Positions 36,522 through 41,768 of a DNA stretch of 41,768 nucleotides are shown piece after piece. A program made the position numbers and the translations under genes. The first letter of the stretch is position 1, and every line of letters begins with the position of its first letter. The notes beneath the pieces are model-generated. The model was not told the origin of the DNA and made no database searches. It saw only the letters and a program-made list of their open reading frames with translations. The DNA is from Thermodesulfobacteriales bacterium (GTDB lineage Bacteria > Desulfobacterota > Thermodesulfobacteria > Thermodesulfobacteriales > Thermodesulfatatoraceae): positions 1 through 41,768 of the forward strand of contig JALSPG010000063.1 of the NCBI GenBank assembly GCA_026986115.1, written 5' to 3'.

Positions 36522-37535
36522 TCACCCCTTTCCTTTTTTGAAAGGGAAGAGATGGTAGAGAAGCAAGACACCCAAGATGAGGGTGGCAGCTACTTTGAAA
36601 GGAGAAAGGCTTTCTTTGGGAAGGGTGGGGGTAAGCAGGGGTACATTGAGTTCGGCAATGAGAAGATCAAGAAGTGAGCCAGCTAAAAGAGCTCCCAGAA
36701 TGAGGCTTCCTACATAAAAAAGAAAGGCCCGCAGGCCCAAAATCTTTTTAACTACCACTAAAGAAGTGATGTTAGTTGCCGGGCCACTCATAAGAAAAAC
36801 TAAAAGACTTCCCGGACTAAATCCTTGAAGATAGAAAGAAAAGGCTAGCGGTAAGGACCCCGAAGAACACATATAGACCGGGACCCCGGCCAGAAGCATT
36901 ACCAGATATTGTGTTAATCCGGGAGGAACTTTGGTTCCCAAATATCCAGCCGGTAAAAGGGTAGTAAGGAGAGCAGCCAGAAAAAGCCCTAGAACAAGGG
37001 GTCTGGCAATTTCCTTAGGTAGTTCCAAAAAGGAATATTCAAGTACGGCTTTCCAAAGAGGAAAGTTTTGGTCACAGCAAACACGGGGATTTTGAGGGGA
37101 TGAAAGGTGGTTTTTAGGGGTTAAAAATAAATAACCTAAGAAGCCTGCTAAAAGGCCAGCTACAAGGGCAGCCAGCCCGTAAGCCAACGTAAAAGCCCCT
37201 CCAAAAAGGCCATAAGTAATAAAGAGCGCGTCGGCACTCGTCTGCGGAGTGGCTACTAAAAAAGCTAATATAGCGGGAATGCCAGCTCCGTGGCGATGTA
37301 AAGAAACTGCCACCGGAAGGACACCACAAGAACACAAAGGAAGGGGAAGCCCTAAAAGGGCGGCTTTAAAAATTGCCCTTAAACGTCCTTCACCTAAGTG
37401 TTTGGCTAATTTTTCCTGAGGAAGGACGGCTTTCAAAATTCCTGCTATCAAAAGGCCAAAGAGGAAGTAAGGAGCGATATCCGCTAATAAAGAGAAAAAA
37501 TTTTTGGCAAAATTACTTCCTAGACTCCAAAGCAT
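36522..37535 (-). CDS. Permease, SO_0444/DUF318-type efflux family
   Basis: GLPLPLCSCGVLPVAVSLHRHGAGIPAILAFLVATPQTSADALFITYGLFG; VPVYMCSSGSLPLAFSF. Confidence 0.85.
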   Translation of the reverse strand: MLWSLGSNFAKNFFSLLADIAPYFLFGLLIAGILKAVLPQEKLAKHLGEGRLRAIFKAALLGLPLPLCSCGVLPVAVSLHRHGAGIPAILAFLVATPQTSADALFITYGLFGGAFTLAYGLAALVAGLLAGFLGYLFLTPKNHLSSPQNPRVCCDQNFPLWKAVLEYSFLELPKEIARPLVLGLFLAALLTTLLPAGYLGTKVPPGLTQYLVMLLAGVPVYMCSSGSLPLAFSFYLQGFSPGSLLVFLMSGPATNITSLVVVKKILGLRAFLFYVGSLILGALLAGSLLDLLIAELNVPLLTPTLPKESLSPFKVAATLILGVLLLYHLFPFKKGKG

Positions 37536-37587
37536 TTCTTGCGAGTTTATCCTATTTTTCTTTAAAAAACTTTTTAAAAATTTTTAG

Positions 37588-37715
37588 AGACCTTTGCAAA
37601 ACATCTTTTCTTAAGGCCGTTCAGGGATCCGTTCCTATTTTTTGTTCCGAAAAATGGGGACGGATCCCTTGCGGTTGTGCTTGCAATATAGATATTAGCA
37701 ATTTTGCAAAGGTCT
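37588..37715. mobile_element. MITE-like non-coding element, copy 1
   Basis: 14-bp perfect terminal inverted repeats AGACCTTTGCAAAA/TTTTGCAAAGGTCT, flanking TTTTAG direct repeat, internal long hairpin centred on AGGGATCCGT...ACGGATCCCT. Confidence 0.75.
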
Positions 37716-37814
37716 TTTTAGCTATTTTTTGCATAATCCCAACTAGCCATTTTTTAAAAAGTTGTTTAAAATCCTTTTTCCTACTATATTAGTAGAAAAG
37801 TTGGAGACTTTTAT

Positions 37815-38192
37815 ATGTTTCGTTTTGTTTTTGGACTAGCACTTTTATTTTTTCTTGTAGGTTGTGGAGGTAAAGGAGTTTACATTTTTGCCGAAAGAGG
37901 ATCTCAAGCCCGCTATGATCTTGACCGTCCTTGGGTAATAATCGGTAAAAAGGGGGCGGGGTCAAGGAAGCTTGAAGCTCAACTTTGTAAGCAAAAAGAA
38001 CTTCTGAAGATCTTGCAAGACGCCAAACTTGAACCATTCGAAGAAGAAGCCCTTTGGGAGGCTGCTTGTGGTAAGGAGGCTTCTGCAACGCGATTTTTGC
38101 AATTTTATTATGGACTTGAGCGAGAAAAGAGAAAGCGTCTTCGGGAAAGTTTCCATCGTCATGGTTATAGCCTTAATGATTATGGTTGCTAA
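37815..38192 (+). CDS. Small lipoprotein, unknown function
   Basis: Lipobox LVGC in MFRFVFGLALLFFLVGCGGKG; 125 aa; overlaps the smc stop convergently. Confidence 0.65.
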   Translation: MFRFVFGLALLFFLVGCGGKGVYIFAERGSQARYDLDRPWVIIGKKGAGSRKLEAQLCKQKELLKILQDAKLEPFEEEALWEAACGKEASATRFLQFYYGLEREKRKRLRESFHRHGYSLNDYGC

Positions 38193-41100
38193 TGTAAGGC
38201 TACACTTACAATTTTAGAGATACCCTTCTCTTCCATGGTAACACCGATGAGGGTATCAGCGGCTTCCATTACCTGTTTGTTATGCGTCACAAGAATGATT
38301 TGCGCGTAACGGTTGAGTTCTCTTAAAAGTTTGACGAATCGAAGAGTATTGGCCTCGTCAAGGGGAGCATCGACTTCGTCCAAGATGCAAAAAGGCCCAG
38401 GATTTACGAGATAAAAAGCGCAAAGGACCGCAAGGGCCGTGAGGGCCTTTTCTCCACCTGAAAGCATAGAAAGATGTCTTATAGGTTTCCCGGGGAGCTT
38501 TACTGTAAGATCAAGGCCTGCTTGAAGGGGGTCTTCACTTTCTGTGAAGCGGAGTTCGGCTTTCCCTTCTGGGAAAAGATGAGGAAAGATTAGTTTTAGT
38601 TTCTCGTTGGCAGCCTGAAGGGATTCTCGGAGTCTTTGGCGACATTTGTAATTTATTTGTCTTACAGCTTCCTCCAGATCAGAGATAGCCTTTTCTAGAT
38701 CCGCCTTTTGTTCTTGGAGAAAACGTTTTCTTTCTTGAGTTTTCTCTAATTCCTCGATGGCTGCAAGATTAACAGGTCCTAAATTCGCAAGTTTTTTTCT
38801 TAAATATTGGAGCTTCTCTTCTAAAGAAGATATAGAGACTGTTTCAGCTTTGTTAACAAATGGAAGAGGAAATTCTAGTTTTTCGCGAGCTTGTTCTTCG
38901 AGGTGTTTAAGAGAGAGTTCTGTTTCTGCAAGATCTATCTCAAGGCGATGTAGATTTTTTCGGTAAGAGATGATTTTTTCGTTTATTTTTTCTATAGTAA
39001 TGTTTAGTTCTCGCCATTCTTTATCGTATTGTTGATAAATTTTTCTTTTAAGATTTAACTTTTCTTTTAATTTGTCGATTTTTTCTCGATTTTCTTCTAA
39101 AATTTTTCGTTTTTGTTGGTATTCTTCTTTTATTCTTGAAAGTTCTTTTTTTAGTATTTGAAGTTTTTTTTGTCTTTTTTCTAGCTCTTGCCAAATTTTT
39201 GTTTCTTCTTTCAGTAATCTTTCTTCTTCGTGGTAAAGATGCTTTTTCTTTTCCTTTTTTGTAGAGATAGAAATTTCAATTTTTTTAAGCCTTTCCAAAA
39301 AAGATTTTATTTCTTGGTTAATATTTTTTAGTTCTTTTTCAAGAATTTCTATTTTTGGCTTTCTTTCTTCTAAAGAAGCGGTCTTTTCTTTTATTTTTTT
39401 CTCTAATAGGTCTAGTTTTTTCTTTATTTCTTCTTTATTTGTTTTTATTTCTTTTTCTTTTTCTAAAAGAAAATTTTTTTCTTGAGAAGTTGCCTCATAT
39501 TTTAATTTTAAGTGATTTATATTTTTTTCTATTTCTTTTAATTTTTTTATTAAATTTTTTTCTGTTTCTATTTTGATTTTAATGTCTTTTTTTGCATTAT
39601 TTGCTTCCTTTAAAGTGTTTTCTAATTTCGTCTTAATTCTATTATGTAATTTTTCTGTTTCTGTTAACAAATTCTTTTTTTCTTGTAATTCTCGGTATTT
39701 CTTAAGAAGGGAAGGAAATTTTTTCCCTCTTATGTGTAAAAGCCCATCTGGTTCGAGTAAGTGCCCTTCTGGAGTTACAATAGTTTTTCCATCTGAAGGA
39801 AGGAGTTTTTCTTGAAGTTTGACCCGAGATAGACGTCTTTGGAGAAAATCTTCCGGGTTGTTCCCTAGATAAATTAGGGCTGAAATTTCTTTGGGGGTTA
39901 AAATTTCTAGTACTTTCTCAAGTTGGTCTTCTCTTAACCACAAGGCTTCAAGAATTTCTGGAAAGGCAAGTTCTACGAGTTTTTCTTGTTGAGGTAAAAG
40001 TTTTAAAACTTCAAAGAGTAGGGGAATTTTTATATTTTCCTTTGCTAGTACTTTTTCTGCTTCTGGTCGAGCTTTAGCAAGAAAATTTTCAATCCAAGAT
40101 ACTTCTTCACTCAATTCTTTCAACTTAACACGTAAGAAAGCCTCTTCTTCTTTAAGAGTTATTATTTCTTTTTCCTTTTGAGAATATATCTCTTTTAGTT
40201 TTTTTATTTCTGAGTTTGTCTTTTCTATTTCTTTTTTTATTTTCTGTTTATTGTTTTGAACTTCTTTTTCTTCTAGCTTAATTTTTTCTTTTTGTTTTAT
40301 TATTTTTTCTTTTTTTATTTCTAATTTTCTTTCTTCTTCGTTCAGTTTTTTTAGTTCCCGTTCCCAGTATTTTTTTTCTTGTATCTTGTTATCTAGTAGA
40401 TGTTTCTGGTGGAAAATTTCTTCGCGTAATTTTTGTAGTTGATTATTTATTTGTTCTTGCTTTCTGATAAGATCTTGATATTTCTTTTCTAGGTTAATTT
40501 TTTCTTGCTGGTAAGAATTTAATTTTTCTTGAATGCTTTCTTTTTCTATTCGGATTTCCTTTAAGCGGTCCTTTATTTGTTGGAGTCTTTCTTTTTTACC
40601 CAAAAGTCTTCCTTCTGCCTGGGCAATTTCGCGAGCCAGAGAATTTTCTTCTCGCAGTAGGTTTTCTAAGAGATTTTCTTGCTGTTGCAGGGAGTTTTCT
40701 TCTTTTTGTCTTTGAGACTCAAGTTCTTGGAGTTCAACCTGTAAGAGTTCAAGATGGGCCCATTTTTCATCTCTTTGAGGTTCAAGTTCTGCAATTTTGG
40801 TTTCTATTTTTCCAAGGCTTTCTTTCAAGGTTTTTAATTTTTCGAGGATTTTTTCTCTTTTTTTCTGGTATCTTTCATAAAGAATTTGGAGTTTTTTCCG
40901 TTCCAATGTGCGAATTTCTTCCTGGATTTGAAGATAAGTCCGAGTTTTTTCCGCTTGTTTATTAAGTTCTTGGAGTTGGTTTTCTACTTCTACCAAAATA
41001 TCCTTGATGCGAATAAGATTTTGGCGGGTGCGTGAGAGCTGACGTTCTGCTTCTTCTTTTTTGAGTTTATAGCGGGAAATGCCTGCTACTTCTTCTAAAA

Positions 41101-41584
41101 ATCTTCTTCTTTCTCGGGGAGATTGATCTATAAATTGTCCTATTTGCCCTTGGTCGATGATCCCATAACCCCGAGCATGGGCCCCAGTGTCTAAGAAGAG
41201 ATAAACGATATCTTTTAGCCGGCAGGGACGATTATTTAGGAGAAATTCGCTTTCTCCGTCTCGATAAAGCCTGCGGACTACGGTTATTTCTGAATATTTG
41301 GCCAAATCTTTAGGCCCCTTGCCCTCTTCATTAGAAAGGATCAACCGCACTTCAGCAAATTCTGGGCGACGGCCATTTTCTCCAGTGAAAATCAAATCTG
41401 TCATTTCACGTACACGCAGGAGTCTGGGGCTCTGTTCTCCCAAAATCCATCTCAAGGCGTCTATAATGTTACTTTTTCCCGAGCCGTTAGGGCCTACAAT
41501 AGCGGAAATACCTCTGGGAAAGAGAAGGGAAACGCGGTTAGGGAAAGATTTAAAGCCGTAAAGTTCCAAGCGCTTAATATACAT
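38189..41584 (-). CDS. smc: Chromosome segregation protein SMC
   Basis: MYIKRLELYGFKSFPNRVSLLFPRGISAIVGPNGSGKSNIIDALRWILGEQ; long coiled coils and hinge; LSGGEKALTALAVL...FCILDEVDAPLDEANTLRF. Confidence 0.98.
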   Translation of the reverse strand: MYIKRLELYGFKSFPNRVSLLFPRGISAIVGPNGSGKSNIIDALRWILGEQSPRLLRVREMTDLIFTGENGRRPEFAEVRLILSNEEGKGPKDLAKYSEITVVRRLYRDGESEFLLNNRPCRLKDIVYLFLDTGAHARGYGIIDQGQIGQFIDQSPRERRRFLEEVAGISRYKLKKEEAERQLSRTRQNLIRIKDILVEVENQLQELNKQAEKTRTYLQIQEEIRTLERKKLQILYERYQKKREKILEKLKTLKESLGKIETKIAELEPQRDEKWAHLELLQVELQELESQRQKEENSLQQQENLLENLLREENSLAREIAQAEGRLLGKKERLQQIKDRLKEIRIEKESIQEKLNSYQQEKINLEKKYQDLIRKQEQINNQLQKLREEIFHQKHLLDNKIQEKKYWERELKKLNEEERKLEIKKEKIIKQKEKIKLEEKEVQNNKQKIKKEIEKTNSEIKKLKEIYSQKEKEIITLKEEEAFLRVKLKELSEEVSWIENFLAKARPEAEKVLAKENIKIPLLFEVLKLLPQQEKLVELAFPEILEALWLREDQLEKVLEILTPKEISALIYLGNNPEDFLQRRLSRVKLQEKLLPSDGKTIVTPEGHLLEPDGLLHIRGKKFPSLLKKYRELQEKKNLLTETEKLHNRIKTKLENTLKEANNAKKDIKIKIETEKNLIKKLKEIEKNINHLKLKYEATSQEKNFLLEKEKEIKTNKEEIKKKLDLLEKKIKEKTASLEERKPKIEILEKELKNINQEIKSFLERLKKIEISISTKKEKKKHLYHEEERLLKEETKIWQELEKRQKKLQILKKELSRIKEEYQQKRKILEENREKIDKLKEKLNLKRKIYQQYDKEWRELNITIEKINEKIISYRKNLHRLEIDLAETELSLKHLEEQAREKLEFPLPFVNKAETVSISSLEEKLQYLRKKLANLGPVNLAAIEELEKTQERKRFLQEQKADLEKAISDLEEAVRQINYKCRQRLRESLQAANEKLKLIFPHLFPEGKAELRFTESEDPLQAGLDLTVKLPGKPIRHLSMLSGGEKALTALAVLCAFYLVNPGPFCILDEVDAPLDEANTLRFVKLLRELNRYAQIILVTHNKQVMEAADTLIGVTMEEKGISKIVSVALH

Positions 41585-41691
41585 GCCGGGAAAAATTTAA
41601 CTAAAGTAAGGCTTAAAACAAGCCCAATTTTGAGCTTTAAAATGGGGCTTGCCTTCTTTTGGAGACCAGCTAATCTTATTAGAAAAGAAAT

Positions 41692-41768
41692 GCCCCCGTA
41701 GCTCAATCGGATAGAGCAGCGGCCTTCTAAGCCGTTGGTTGGGGGTTCGAGTCCTCCCGGGGGCACCA
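41692..41768 (+). tRNA. tRNA-Arg (TCT)
   Basis: GCCCCCGTAGCTCAATCGGATAGAGCAGCGGC-CTTCTAA-GCCGT...GGGTTCGAGTCCTCCCGGGGGCACCA. Confidence 0.96.

Noticed and set aside
39355-40715. Short plus-strand Phe/Leu/Ser-rich ORFs inside smc
   Set aside because: Antisense translations of Lys/Glu-rich coiled coils; give false transmembrane-like sequences.
38189-41584. Local short A/T-rich repeats in smc
   Set aside because: Explained by coiled-coil Lys/Glu/Leu codons; not a DNA repeat or CRISPR array. No CRISPR-like spaced repeats were seen anywhere in the window.
41494-41766. 90-aa minus ORF covering tRNA-Arg
   Set aside because: Starts in the tRNA (PPGGLEPPTNGLEGRCSIRLSYGG is a typical tRNA-derived translation) and overlaps the smc start.

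Overview
Chromosomal window from a thermophilic, anaerobic bacterium, probably Thermodesulfobacteria-like (taxonomy is inference from gene content and style). Most of it is housekeeping: recN start, asd, manC-type GMP/PMI, phosphofructokinase, rpsT, smc, hypD, tRNA-Leu/Asn/Ala/Arg, a NikK-M-L-Q-O nickel ECF transporter, slyD, rhomboid and SDH_sah-type proteases, oppD/oppF-like ATPases, rtcA plus an Rnl3-type RNA ligase, and an SO_0444-type permease. The best candidate for an undescribed system is 1896-12304. A sigma-54 activator and histidine kinase precede two helically phased palindromes, a terminator and a near-consensus -24/-12 promoter. These drive a tightly packed operon encoding a secreted protein, a DUF4405-like membrane protein with a triplicated soluble motif, a PqqD-like RRE protein, an ATP-grasp enzyme, a PLP-dependent decarboxylase with a RiPP-leader-like N-terminus, a urea-transporter/M23-peptidase fusion, a beta-barrel and a TPR protein. 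A second notable item, absent from the ORF track, is a small dual-CXXC ORF at 1137-1334 (-) with one in-frame TGA followed at SECIS distance by a hairpin with a GGU-containing loop, a candidate selenoprotein. Other findings: two copies of a MITE-like element, a NikR-like operator, tandem non-canonical UvrA paralogs, and an abrupt composition change within the 3' end of the TPR gene.
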